Notes under the pieces: model-generated
Databases searched by the model: none
What the model saw: the letters and a program-made list of their open reading frames with translations, nothing else
What the model was told of the DNA's origin: nothing
DNA from: a virus
DNA: 64,000 nucleotides
Strand: one strand, 5' to 3'
Virus record (IMG/VR): IMGVR_UViG_3300029267_005544
Span: 1-64,000 of that record
Shown: piece by piece, positions 7,679 to 14,634 of the stretch
Numbering within the stretch: the first letter of the stretch is position 1
Layout: the number at the start of each line of letters is the position of its first letter
Translations under genes and position numbers: made by a program

Positions 7679-8209
7679 ATGAATGATAATGAGTTTATAA
7701 AAAGTCTTCAGGAAATAAATACACCTGAAGAAATGATCAAATTTATGATACAATCTGTTGGTGATGGTATATTTGGAAACGATCCTTATTATGAAAAACT
7801 TAAAAATGCTGTAATTAACCGCGCCAGACAGATTTTCGATGGAGTTTCAAATCAGTATCCTGAACCATGGAAAACTATCAATGTCCGTATTAATAAAAAG
7901 ACTGGCGAGATTCATTGTGATGGTGATGAGGAAACTGTTCAATGGTTTCAAAAAAAAATACATGCAAATGGAAAAGTACATGATACTTTACAAAGTGTTG
8001 ATGCTCTTGATAATTTATCACTCGTTGCAAAAACTGCAGATGAGTTTGAATTATTGGAATATATTCAAATATTGGTTAAACAATGGGGAGAAAATCGTAA
8101 TAATATAGTCAATACTCTTTGCACAGTTTGTGGAAAATCTGGGGGTTTAACTGATTCAGAGTTGATTCATAAAAAGTGTCTTAAAAATATTAAAACTAAA
8201 GGAGAATAA
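7679..8209 (+). CDS. hypothetical protein with C-terminal Cys motif
   Basis: The 176-aa product has ATG at 7679 after an AGGGGG site. It is mostly helical, with a C-terminal CTVCGKSGGLTDSELIHKKC (three Cys and a His, residues about 146-165) that looks like a single zinc finger. It is separated by 1 nt from the next gene. Function unknown. Confidence 0.6.
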   Translation: MNDNEFIKSLQEINTPEEMIKFMIQSVGDGIFGNDPYYEKLKNAVINRARQIFDGVSNQYPEPWKTINVRINKKTGEIHCDGDEETVQWFQKKIHANGKVHDTLQSVDALDNLSLVAKTADEFELLEYIQILVKQWGENRNNIVNTLCTVCGKSGGLTDSELIHKKCLKNIKTKGE

Positions 8210-8210
8210 G

Positions 8211-8816
8211 TTGAGTTACCAAGTTCCAGGCGGTTCTGGTATAGGTACTGAAGATATTAAATCAGCTTGCGAGAATTACGGCTATGGTAATGTTATGTCA
8301 ACTGCTTCTATTTTATGGCAAAAAAAACTCGGAAGAAATGCAGGAGGCGCTTATTCTGTTGGGCCGTGTATAGCGTCTCTTGTACCATGCGGATGTAAAG
8401 ATGACTTTAGAACAAAATGTAACTGGTGTGCAGGTACGGGCAAATTAACAAAACATGTTAAATCGATTAAAGATTCAATGGAAAATAAAAAACATGAACC
8501 ATTGAAATATGAAATAGAAAAGTTTTTCGTTGTATCAACAGCCCATATATCATCCAGTGATAATGATGGTCTTCAATATGCTGTTAATAAAAATAATACG
8601 ATTGAAGATCAATCCCATCCTTGTAATATTGTTGTTTATCAATATGAATTTGGGTGGTTTATATGGATAGATCCTCAAATGACTTTCAATGATTATAAAG
8701 GGTATTCAAATGCATTCAAGCGTTTAATAACCATGGCAAAGAAACTTAAATGCCAATATCTTAAAATAGATCGGGATGGGCCACAATATAATAATCTTGA
8801 AACATTCGATTGGTAA
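8211..8816 (+). CDS. hypothetical zinc-binding protein
   Basis: A 201-aa product from TTG 8211 with AAAGGAG upstream. After a Gly-rich N-terminus it has CGCKDDFRTKCNWCAGTGK (residues about 63-81), a DnaJ-like CxxCxGxG-type knuckle. The C-terminal 120 residues are alpha/beta. It sits between the 176-aa gene and the endonuclease V-like gene. Confidence 0.6.
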   Translation: MSYQVPGGSGIGTEDIKSACENYGYGNVMSTASILWQKKLGRNAGGAYSVGPCIASLVPCGCKDDFRTKCNWCAGTGKLTKHVKSIKDSMENKKHEPLKYEIEKFFVVSTAHISSSDNDGLQYAVNKNNTIEDQSHPCNIVVYQYEFGWFIWIDPQMTFNDYKGYSNAFKRLITMAKKLKCQYLKIDRDGPQYNNLETFDW

Positions 8817-8819
8817 AAT

Positions 8820-9167
8820 ATGAGAATGTGGATGGTTCCTCCGCAAATATTATGCAGAAAACACCTTTTTGGAGAACATGGTGAAATTCATAAACACCGT
8901 CATAATTTTGTTAAAAAATATTCTATAAATGGTCGAATATTTCCAGTCGTTCAAATAGAGCCATCATCAATGTTAATTCGGCATGATGAATTGGCAGAAG
9001 AGATGTTGCGACGAGGATATAATCATAAATCACCTTATTATATGCCTGATATCTCATACCTTCCTGAAGAAATACGTAATTCCAAAGTTGATATTAATAA
9101 ATCGATTGAAGATCTTATTGATAGGTGTGAAGATTGCAAATTAAGAATAATGAATATAGGGGGATAA
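8820..9167 (+). CDS. T4 endonuclease V-like (pyrimidine dimer glycosylase family) protein
   Basis: The 115-aa protein begins with VPPQILCRKHLFGEHGEIHKH. It has RHDELAEEMLRRGYNHKSP (residues about 58-76), then DISYLPEEIR and a helical end. The order HLxxEHxE, RHxEL, LxRGxNxK, DIxxLPxE matches T4 DenV and the wider Pyr_excise-type family, which cleave at UV pyrimidine dimers by a glycosylase/AP-lyase reaction. It is shorter than DenV (138 aa) and lacks DenV's Thr at residue 2, so activity is uncertain. ATG start with weak ribosome binding. Confidence 0.58.
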   Translation: MRMWMVPPQILCRKHLFGEHGEIHKHRHNFVKKYSINGRIFPVVQIEPSSMLIRHDELAEEMLRRGYNHKSPYYMPDISYLPEEIRNSKVDINKSIEDLIDRCEDCKLRIMNIGG

Positions 9168-9168
9168 T

Positions 9169-9542
9169 GTGAAACCAAAAGATATACCTACCATGATACA
9201 AATCATGAAGGCTTCCCGGAAAAAAAAGTGATTCTGTTACAAGACGGCCTTTCTATACCTCATCTGAGATGTTGGGGTATTCGCCAGCGAGGCAACACTC
9301 TGGCATTTTTTACATGTATTGACAGGGTTCATTCAAACGGTTGGAAAGAACCGGAAGATTGGCGCGTTTCATACAGAAAAATGTTCGGTGCTATGTGGTG
9401 GGATGATAAAATTGAGCGGATGCTCGGCAACCCAGTGATAATTAAATACCGGTATGATACTTTCATGCCGTGGTCTACTCAGCACTTTTTCTCAGTTCGT
9501 GTATATATGCAATATTTTAACGAATTTGAAATAATTGATTAA
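9169..9542 (+). CDS. hypothetical protein, possible -1 frameshift or broken start
   Basis: The 104-aa ORF in frame from 9228 to 9542 (aromatic, alpha/beta) has no good start of its own; GTG 9228 overlaps a TGA and lacks a ribosome binding site. Upstream, GTG 9169 with AGGGGGATA starts a 20-codon frame ending AAA AAA AAG TGA. Its A AAA AAG heptamer (dnaX-type slippery site) precisely leads, by a -1 slip, into GTG ATT CTG of the long ORF. Alternatively the long frame is itself open back to 9168 with protein-like sequence (HDTNHEGFPEKKVILLQDG), and a 1-nt insertion after ATG 9167 has broken the start. Confidence 0.5.
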
Positions 9543-9551
9543 GGAGGATAA

Positions 9552-10013
9552 ATGAGTTTATATAATCAGATACTTGGAACACATCCATTTTTACAACACC
9601 TTTTCGCGTTACTTGGCCTTGGTGTAAATGAGGATGATGAATATTATGTCGGAAAGATACGGGATTTATACGTGATCAAGATTGAAGATATATTCAAAAT
9701 CATTTTGTATACCAGGAATGGCGGACCAAACAGAAAATCTTTTTCTTTGGTTTTCAAGAAATTAAGATCGCATCCGAATTACATCAAAGATTATGATTGT
9801 AATATCGATAATACATATGCGTATTTTGAATTCTCACCACCAAAAGATTGTTTAGATATCGTTCAGGAAATATATGATATAGCTCCTGAAGAAAGAGGTA
9901 CCAAACTCTTTATGCGGGTGTGTGATAATATGAGGAAAGGTAAGAAAGATCCAATAACAAATCGTGCCCTTGAGGTTGGCAAAAAAAATACTGAAACCAA
10001 TTTTAAATGGTGA
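9552..10013 (+). CDS. hypothetical protein
   Basis: A 153-aa alpha/beta protein, ATG 9552 with AAGGAGG 7 nt upstream. There are no recognised motifs; the C-terminus is basic (MRKGKKDPITNRALEVGKK). It is the last gene before promoter P2 and the Cas12-like gene, with 120 bp of intergenic sequence between. Confidence 0.6.
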   Translation: MSLYNQILGTHPFLQHLFALLGLGVNEDDEYYVGKIRDLYVIKIEDIFKIILYTRNGGPNRKSFSLVFKKLRSHPNYIKDYDCNIDNTYAYFEFSPPKDCLDIVQEIYDIAPEERGTKLFMRVCDNMRKGKKDPITNRALEVGKKNTETNFKW

Positions 10014-10061
10014 TATTGAAAATAGTGGTATTGTAGAAGTATAATTTCTCAAACATAAAAA

Positions 10062-10090
10062 CGTTATAATTTTGGCTTTTCTGGTATAAT
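10062..10090 (+). promoter_or_regulatory. promoter P2 for the Cas12-like gene (CGTTAT-17-TATAAT)
   Basis: The -35 CGTTAT (10062-10067), a 17-nt spacer ending CTGG, and a perfect TATAAT (10085-10090) match the block-wide design. Transcription would start near 10097, leaving a leader of about 37 nt before the ATG at 10134 with AAAGGAGGG upstream. The effector therefore has its own promoter. Confidence 0.72.
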
Positions 10091-10133
10091 AATAACAGTA
10101 AATAGCTTTAATAATTTATTAAAGGAGGGCTAG

Positions 10134-11348
10134 ATGGCCAAAGTTAAAAAAGCTAATACTGGCCTTAACAGAACGGTTGTATTTGAAGTCAGTGTTGCTA
10201 ATAATAATATTAAAAAACAAGTCATGGCGTCTATAGATAAATATAGAGCAGTGGCACGAAAGATGTATTCATCGGTTGCGATGGCAGCAACTGCAGGAGC
10301 AACAATCGAAGTAAAAAATGGTGATGTCAGGGTTAAACCTTATACTCAAAATTCAAAAGATATATTGTCAAAAGCATATAATGTGTCTGGAAAAGCTCAA
10401 TTTTATGAATTAAGAAATTTCGTATTAAAAGATCATGCTAATACATGGCAATCTGTAATATGGGATTCTTGCAGACTTGCAGTGGCTGGGACATGGAATC
10501 ATGCTGATCCCGAATTTTCTAAAGGTGAAAAGAAGGTTGGACGTGGCTGGTTATCACTCCAAGGCGCAAGAGCTTTTGGATTTTTCAATCGTTGTGGTAT
10601 AGGTTTACCAAATACAAAATCTATACAATTTGGTTCAAAAAGTATGACGATGAAATGGGACAAGGAAATTGATGATGTAACATTTTTCGTTGACAGTAAG
10701 CTTCCCGGGAATACATTCTGGAAATTTAAGAACATAAGAGATGGTGTATGGGAAAGGGGTACATGTTACATTGGGTGGAAGTATAAAAATATCGGTGGTG
10801 GTAAAAAAGTAAAAACACTTTATATAACAATGACCTATAAACTTCCAGAAAATTATTTCAATGAGGAATCAGGTGAAGGTGTTATGATTGTTGAGTTTAC
10901 AGATGATCCTGAAAACGGAATCGTCATGTATTCTGATGATAAGTTCCATTATTCCGACAAAATAAGTGTGTATGAGGCTATAGCATGGAATAAGCAACTC
11001 AATGTTGTAAAGGATTACTACAAAAAACAAAGAGCATCAGTTGGTGGTAGAGATAAGCAGTGGGGTCTCAACCAAAGTCTCATGGTTATTAGTAACAAAA
11101 GTGAAAATTTGACCAAAAGGAGAATTAACGGCAAAAAGCATCGGAATCATATATGGGCCAACAGAATAGTGGCGAGAGTTAGACAATGGGGTATGGGTGT
11201 TGTTGTACTCAAAGATTTTCCTGACGGCCTATTAATTGATCAGGAATGGTCTATGTTTGAGCTTAAAGAAATATTGAAGTACAAACTTAGAGAAATTGGG
11301 TGTGAGTTGAAAACCTATAATACCCCAAAAGAAGAAGAAGCTGCTTAG
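10134..11348 (+). CDS. nuclease-dead Cas12/TnpB-like RNA-guided effector (candidate)
   Basis: The 404-aa protein has the layout of a TnpB/Cas12 C-terminal half. A beta-strand leader (TLYITMTYKLP, 228-238) is followed by a RuvC-I-like strand (VMIVEFTDDPENGIVMYSDD, 250-269) in which the catalytic Asp position appears to be Glu254. A Lys/Arg helix HRNHIWANRIVARVRQWG (336-353) comes next, then a RuvC-II-like strand GVVVLKDF (355-362) where the usual Glu appears to be Lys360. The final helix WSMFELKEILKYKLREIG (372-389) closely resembles the TnpB block before the zinc finger. The protein ends 15 residues later, so the zinc finger and RuvC-III Asp are missing. I infer RNA-guided DNA binding without cleavage. 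Residues 15-60 look like the start of a wedge domain. ATG with AAAGGAGGG; TAG stop. A CRISPR array follows directly. Alternatives are an exapted TnpB repressor or a diverged type V effector. Confidence 0.66.
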   Translation: MAKVKKANTGLNRTVVFEVSVANNNIKKQVMASIDKYRAVARKMYSSVAMAATAGATIEVKNGDVRVKPYTQNSKDILSKAYNVSGKAQFYELRNFVLKDHANTWQSVIWDSCRLAVAGTWNHADPEFSKGEKKVGRGWLSLQGARAFGFFNRCGIGLPNTKSIQFGSKSMTMKWDKEIDDVTFFVDSKLPGNTFWKFKNIRDGVWERGTCYIGWKYKNIGGGKKVKTLYITMTYKLPENYFNEESGEGVMIVEFTDDPENGIVMYSDDKFHYSDKISVYEAIAWNKQLNVVKDYYKKQRASVGGRDKQWGLNQSLMVISNKSENLTKRRINGKKHRNHIWANRIVARVRQWGMGVVVLKDFPDGLLIDQEWSMFELKEILKYKLREIGCELKTYNTPKEEEAA

Positions 11349-11379
11349 GAATCTAAATAGCGCACGGGAGAAATTAAAA

Positions 11380-11521
11380 ATATAGGCGCTATGGAAATTG
11401 TGTTATACTAGGCCCTAAAAAAAATATCAGAGTAATTTTTTCATACGAGTGAGGGAAATTGATTAGGCTACAGCGCCATTCTAAAAGATTTCTGAACTTA
11501 TTTGTACATAAGGAAAGCTGA
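11380..11521 (+). repeat. three decayed CRISPR repeats upstream of the clear array
   Basis: Imperfect copies of the repeat 3' core (GAGGGAAACTGG) lie at 11380-11401 (TATGGAAATTGT, 8/12), 11441-11462 (GAGGGAAATTGA, 10/12) and 11500-11521 (AAGGAAAGCTGA, 8/12). Their starts are spaced 61, 59 and 61 nt from each other and from the first clear repeat, the same period as the array. The GC-rich (CG)n part is lost. This looks like the old, decaying end of the array next to the effector gene. Confidence 0.55.
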
Positions 11522-11553
11522 GTGGTGAGATTTTGGATGTTGTATCAATTATT

Positions 11554-11945
11554 GTTTCTTCCGCGCGCGCGAGGGAAACTGGGATTTGCATTTAATTTCA
11601 ACTACCTGCGCAAGTATGCTCCGCGCGCGCGGGGGAAACTGGATATTCGGCCGGGAGAGGGCGAAACAGCTGTAGTATGCTCCGCGCGCGCGAGGGAAAC
11701 TGGGTTACTTCGTACCTCTATTCCATCATATCCTAGTATTCTCCGCGCGCGCGATGGAAACTGGGGAAATTTCCAATCATACTGGCGTGACCATAGTATT
11801 CTCCGCGCGCGCGAGGAAAACTGGGTTTCTTTTATATACAAAAGGGTGCAATATTGTATTCTCCGCGCGCGCGAGGGAAACTGGCCCCCCAGCATTTGAA
11901 CTTGCCGTTATCGTTCGTTTCTTTCGCGCGCGCGAGGGAAACTGG
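11554..11945 (+). CRISPR. CRISPR array: 7 repeats, 6 unique spacers
   Basis: Seven repeats of about 29 nt have conserved 22-nt cores at 11561, 11621, 11682, 11743, 11803, 11863 and 11924. Each core is an alternating (CG)n tract followed by AGGGAAACTGG, preceded by GTATTCT or a variant. The single-base variants are G for A in copy 2, T for G in copy 4, A for G in copy 5 and T for C at the start of copy 7. The six spacers are 31-32 nt, all different in sequence and composition. Forward orientation is assumed because the effector reads this way. No cas1, cas2 or cas4 is in the window. Short ORFs that read through the repeats are artefacts. Confidence 0.9.
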
Positions 11946-11949
11946 TTTG

Positions 11950-12103
11950 GGATATTTCGGTTTTAAAAATAAATTTATATCCGGAAATAGTAAGGTGAAC
12001 ACCCTTGCATTTCTTTACAAGTTACAACTGAGGCTACAGTTTGTCTCGTGGATAGTAGAGTGCTATCTAATGTTCCGATGGAACACCCTCGCGCGCCTTT
12101 TTA
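11950..12103 (+). ncRNA. tracrRNA candidate with 11-nt anti-repeat
   Basis: This 150-nt non-coding stretch after the array contains three hairpins: AACTG/CAGTT (12026-12041), GATAG/CTATC (12051-12067) and TGTTCC/GGAACA (12071-12085). They are followed directly by CCCTCGCGCGC (12086-12096). That last string is the exact reverse complement of the repeat segment GCGCGCGAGGG, and a C plus T5 follows it like a terminator. Hairpins, then anti-repeat, then a U-run is what a tracrRNA for a Cas12-type effector would look like. No separate promoter was found, so it may be processed from the array transcript. Confidence 0.55.
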
Positions 12104-12125
12104 TTAATAAATCAAAGGATATAAT

Positions 12126-12350
12126 ATGACTAAATTAAAACCGAAAATATGTCCACACTGCGGGGTATTATTTACCCCCGCAGTGCCTGGACAAAAATAT
12201 CACAGTCCAAGATGTCGGAAAAATGATTATAGTTCCAGAAAACAATATTTTCCACGCTTCGGTAATGATGCAAAAATGAGACATGTCTTCAGAACAGAGA
12301 AAAACGTTATAACAAAATACTCAAAGGAGGTAGAATTTGCCAAAAAGTAA
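12126..12350 (+). CDS. small zinc-finger protein
   Basis: The 74-aa product has CPHCGVLFTP ... YHSPRCRKNDYSSRK (residues 10-38), a CxxC...HxxxC zinc finger like those in phage and plasmid FCS-type proteins, followed by a basic tail. ATG with AAAGGAT upstream. It lies 23 bp after the tracrRNA candidate and overlaps the next gene by 14 bp. It could bind nucleic acid; no link to the CRISPR locus beyond position is shown. Confidence 0.6.
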   Translation: MTKLKPKICPHCGVLFTPAVPGQKYHSPRCRKNDYSSRKQYFPRFGNDAKMRHVFRTEKNVITKYSKEVEFAKK

Positions 12351-12579
12351 AATGGAGGAATTCCGTGAAAATGGAAAAAAAATACAGGAAGGATGTATTG
12401 CTGAAATGGAAAACCTTCGAAAGTCGTGGATAGATTATAAAGCTAATAATGAGACACATGGTGACGCCATGCTCCTCATACGCCAATCCAGAGCGCATGC
12501 ATACAATGCGTCAGCGGCTGTCCGTGAAAGGGTAATAGAGATGGGTCTCCATGTGGGTAGCGGCTATTACCATCCTTAA
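12337..12579 (+). CDS. hypothetical helical protein
   Basis: An 80-aa product from TTG 12337 with AAAGGAGGT 6-7 nt upstream, which decides the start. Highly charged helical N-terminal half, then a small C-terminal region. It ends at a terminator. Confidence 0.55.
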   Translation: MPKSKMEEFRENGKKIQEGCIAEMENLRKSWIDYKANNETHGDAMLLIRQSRAHAYNASAAVRERVIEMGLHVGSGYYHP

Positions 12580-12611
12580 AAAAAAGTACTAATTAAATGT
12601 ACTTTTTTTTA
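12578..12611. terminator. bidirectional rho-independent terminator
   Basis: The inverted repeat AAAAAAAGTAC - TAATTAAAT - GTACTTTTTT lies directly after the 80-aa gene. The stem is short in GC but flanked by A and T runs on both strands. Confidence 0.6.
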
Positions 12612-12650
12612 TTTATTTATAATAAACCAGTTTAAGAATTGAGGATTAAC

Positions 12651-12956
12651 ATGGGCTATATATTGCAATCAAATTTTGATGGTTTAATCGGAAAAAAGTG
12701 CAGAGTTGAACCAGGTGATCGACCGGGTATTGATAAGTCACATAGTGTATCTGTAAAAGCAGGAGACGAACAGAATGGTGTTATTATTGGATATGTTGTA
12801 GAGCTTAACAATGAAATGTTTGAGAACGATCCTGTTGATATTGAAACTATGCCATTAACTGTTTTTCTTTATATTCTTATTACGCATAATAATGGTGATG
12901 GAAACCAATGGTCTGAAATTGTTAGGGAGGATTTTTCATATGTAACATTTAATTAA
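12651..12956 (+). CDS. hypothetical protein
   Basis: A 101-aa beta-rich protein; ATG 12651 follows GAGGATTAAC. An in-frame TTG at 12639 is less likely because it overlaps the ribosome binding site. No family is recognised. Confidence 0.55.
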   Translation: MGYILQSNFDGLIGKKCRVEPGDRPGIDKSHSVSVKAGDEQNGVIIGYVVELNNEMFENDPVDIETMPLTVFLYILITHNNGDGNQWSEIVREDFSYVTFN

Positions 12957-13001
12957 ATATTTCTTTAACCAAAACGTATATTATTAGTAAGGAGTCAAAC
13001 A

Positions 13002-13070
13002 ATGTTACCAATATAGGTTACTTCAATTCACCCGCCGTAGATTTTTTACCGCAAGCGCAAACCGCCGTAA
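13002..13070 (+). other. possible amber-interrupted mini-ORF
   Basis: A strong AAGGAG precedes ATG 13002, but TAG occurs at codon 5 (13014) and codon 13 (13038) before TAA at 13068. If the phage amber suppressor tRNA reads both, a 22-residue basic peptide results. The segment also contains two CGCCGTA repeats. It is otherwise a 190-bp gap with no other gene. Confidence 0.25.
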
Positions 13071-13144
13071 TCTCTATTATACCATTCTGTATAATACCAA
13101 TTAGTATAACAAATTTTATTTAATTTATTTTTAAGGAGATTACA

Positions 13145-13471
13145 TTGAATATTTCAATTGAACAGATTAAACTTATCAGTCAGTTCAAGAAAGAGCTGAA
13201 ATTAGAAGCGGCTGCGCTTCAACGCCTTAAACAGGACACTAAAAATGCCCAGAGAGAAGGTGATGTTGCTACTGGAGACCTTCAGTTTAAGATTATCAAG
13301 AACAAAAATAAATTTCGGCATCGCCACATTGCATACTGTATGTTGCGCGGAAAGAAATACAATGAAATCGAAAAAAAATGCAGATGTAATCCAAACTTCA
13401 AAACAATCGAACTGATTAAAGGTAAATATACATACCATGGTACAGAAGAAACTATATCTGCTGCTGCGTAA
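13145..13471 (+). CDS. hypothetical basic protein
   Basis: A 108-aa Lys-rich protein from TTG 13145 with AAGGAG upstream. Helical N-terminus and two Cys in KCRCNPNF. Its 3' end overlaps the PTH2-like gene by 35 bp. Confidence 0.55.
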   Translation: MNISIEQIKLISQFKKELKLEAAALQRLKQDTKNAQREGDVATGDLQFKIIKNKNKFRHRHIAYCMLRGKKYNEIEKKCRCNPNFKTIELIKGKYTYHGTEETISAAA

Positions 13472-13745
13472 AGATTTAGGTACAATATATAGTATGGTTC
13501 AGGCCGGACATGCTATTGCAGAGTTCGCATTAAACGGCAATACTGCAGCATTTAAAATATGGGGAAACGGAACCCTCGTCTACCTCGGGGTTCCGGATCT
13601 TCAATCATTAGAGTTCTGGCAGGAAAGGCTTAAAGTCCGTGAAAAAGAATTCGTGTGCTTCTATGAGCCTGATATAAATAACGAATTAACAACCATCGCA
13701 TGTATCGACGATGGAAAAATATTTAAGAAGTTGCGGTTGGCTTAA
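13437..13745 (+). CDS. peptidyl-tRNA hydrolase 2 (PTH2)-like protein
   Basis: The 102-aa product has the PTH2 layout: KKLYLLLRKDLGTIYSMVQAGHA (residues 4-25, with the conserved RKDL and QAGHA), a central GTLVYLGVPDLQSLEFWQE strand-helix, then EPDINNELTTIA (residues about 78-89). PTH2 enzymes release peptidyl groups from stalled tRNAs; the domain is usually about 115 aa, so this is nearly complete. The ATG overlaps the upstream gene. In a phage with its own tRNAs, a role in translation maintenance is plausible. Confidence 0.72.
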   Translation: MVQKKLYLLLRKDLGTIYSMVQAGHAIAEFALNGNTAAFKIWGNGTLVYLGVPDLQSLEFWQERLKVREKEFVCFYEPDINNELTTIACIDDGKIFKKLRLA

Positions 13746-13768
13746 AAAGTGCTAAAGGAGTATGTATA

Positions 13769-14083
13769 ATGGATTTTAAAATTGAAATTATTGAAGATAT
13801 TCAAGATAAGTATGTAATATTTGATACACATCCTAATGTAAATTATTATACCGTATCAATGCTGCTTGAAGGTCCATCTGTGGGGGATTTTGTTATAGAT
13901 TTACAATTTGGAATAAACAGCCCAAGGTTTAAATTATATATGTATAGTATTGAAAAGGTTTTTGATTTATTTTGTTGTATACATAAATATAAATTAGACC
14001 ATGAAAATGATTTTGAATCTATTACTCTTGTAATAAATAAGCACAACAATACAATTGGCGCGTTTTTTACACAAAGTTTGTAA
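13769..14083 (+). CDS. hypothetical protein
   Basis: A 104-aa alpha/beta protein, ATG 13769 with AAAGGAG 8 nt upstream. No recognised motif. Confidence 0.55.
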   Translation: MDFKIEIIEDIQDKYVIFDTHPNVNYYTVSMLLEGPSVGDFVIDLQFGINSPRFKLYMYSIEKVFDLFCCIHKYKLDHENDFESITLVINKHNNTIGAFFTQSL

Positions 14084-14126
14084 GGTTTTTAAAAGATTCC
14101 AATTAGCATAAGGAAAATTATTTTAT

Positions 14127-14312
14127 ATGACTGATGACGAAAAAAAAAGAATTGATAATATGACACAGTATGAACTATGTTATATGTGGAGATTCGCAAA
14201 ATCTGGAGAATCACTTCTGCAAGGTGATACTGGTAAGTATTTTGCAGAAGTTTTAAAAAAGAAAGGCGGATTTACTCCTGAAATATCAAAACATCTCGGT
14301 TGGAAAAAATAA
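14127..14312 (+). CDS. conserved phage hypothetical protein
   Basis: The 61-aa product (TQYELCYMWRFAKSGESLL, then GDTGKYFAEVL, GGFTPEISKHLGW) matches a small family I recognise from many tailed phages and prophages, usually unannotated. ATG start; AAGGA upstream. It is the last gene before the RNA cluster at 14.3-14.7 kb. Confidence 0.65.
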   Translation: MTDDEKKRIDNMTQYELCYMWRFAKSGESLLQGDTGKYFAEVLKKKGGFTPEISKHLGWKK

Positions 14313-14315
14313 TAT

Positions 14316-14398
14316 GGCAGGGTGATGCAGTGTTTAGACGTTCACGCCAACGATATGGTTCCGTGATTGCGGAGGTTCAAATCCTTCCCCTGCTACCA
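14316..14398 (+). tRNA. tRNA-like element with aberrant D/anticodon region
   Basis: The ends fold like a tRNA: acceptor strands GGCAGGG (14316-14322) and CCCTGCT, discriminator A, encoded CCA, and a T arm GGAGG-TTCAAAT-CCTTC. The 48 nt between do not give a canonical D arm and 7-nt anticodon loop; the best stem TCACG/CGTGA encloses a 15-nt loop. It may be a decayed tRNA, a tRNA mimic or an unusual isoacceptor, so no anticodon is assigned. Confidence 0.5.
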
Positions 14399-14402
14399 TA
14401 AA

Positions 14403-14630
14403 TTAATGAGAACAATGTTCTCATTAACCCAACGTCGCAGCCCCTGACGGTCAGGTCCGGTAAAAGCCCGGTTAAATCGGGGAGTGGTTAGCGTAAGCGC
14501 CACCTCGCGTCTTAATGACGGGGTCTTCGAGCAGAGCCTGGCAATAAATTATGGTGTGGGATAACGCTGATATTTCCCGAGAATGAGCGATAGTGATGGG
14601 GTGCTCAAATATCAGCGGGCTTCCCCACTA
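14403..14630 (+). ncRNA. structured RNA between tRNA-like element and suppressor tRNA
   Basis: This 230-nt GC-rich, non-coding stretch starts with a perfect 11-bp hairpin, TTAATGAGAAC/GTTCTCATTAA (14403-14427). It ends with a long hairpin CGCTGATATTT (14565-14575) paired to AAATATCAGCG (14607-14617), itself enclosed by GTGGG/CCCAC. Several smaller GC stems lie between. No known RNA family is recognised. Its position suggests co-transcription and processing with the tRNAs. Confidence 0.5.
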
Positions 14631-14634
14631 CAAT

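Noticed and set aside
11349-11433. Readthrough of the effector's TAG stop by the suppressor tRNA to restore a zinc finger
   Set aside because: The downstream frame has two more TAG codons and no CxxC; it ends at TAA 11431-11433, so no zinc finger or RuvC-III would be gained.
11522-11899. ORFs of 125, 97 and 70 aa across the CRISPR repeats, rich in a RAREGNW-like motif
   Set aside because: The motif is only the CRISPR repeat translated; spacers give unrelated filler, there is no ribosome binding site, and frames exist on both strands.
10134-12103. Adaptation genes (cas1, cas2, cas4) for the CRISPR locus
   Set aside because: None of the neighbouring products resembles these proteins, and I saw none elsewhere in the window.
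14403-14630. Group I intron or tmRNA between the tRNA genes
   Set aside because: No conserved P7/core-like segments, no tag-peptide frame and no tRNA halves flanking it were seen.
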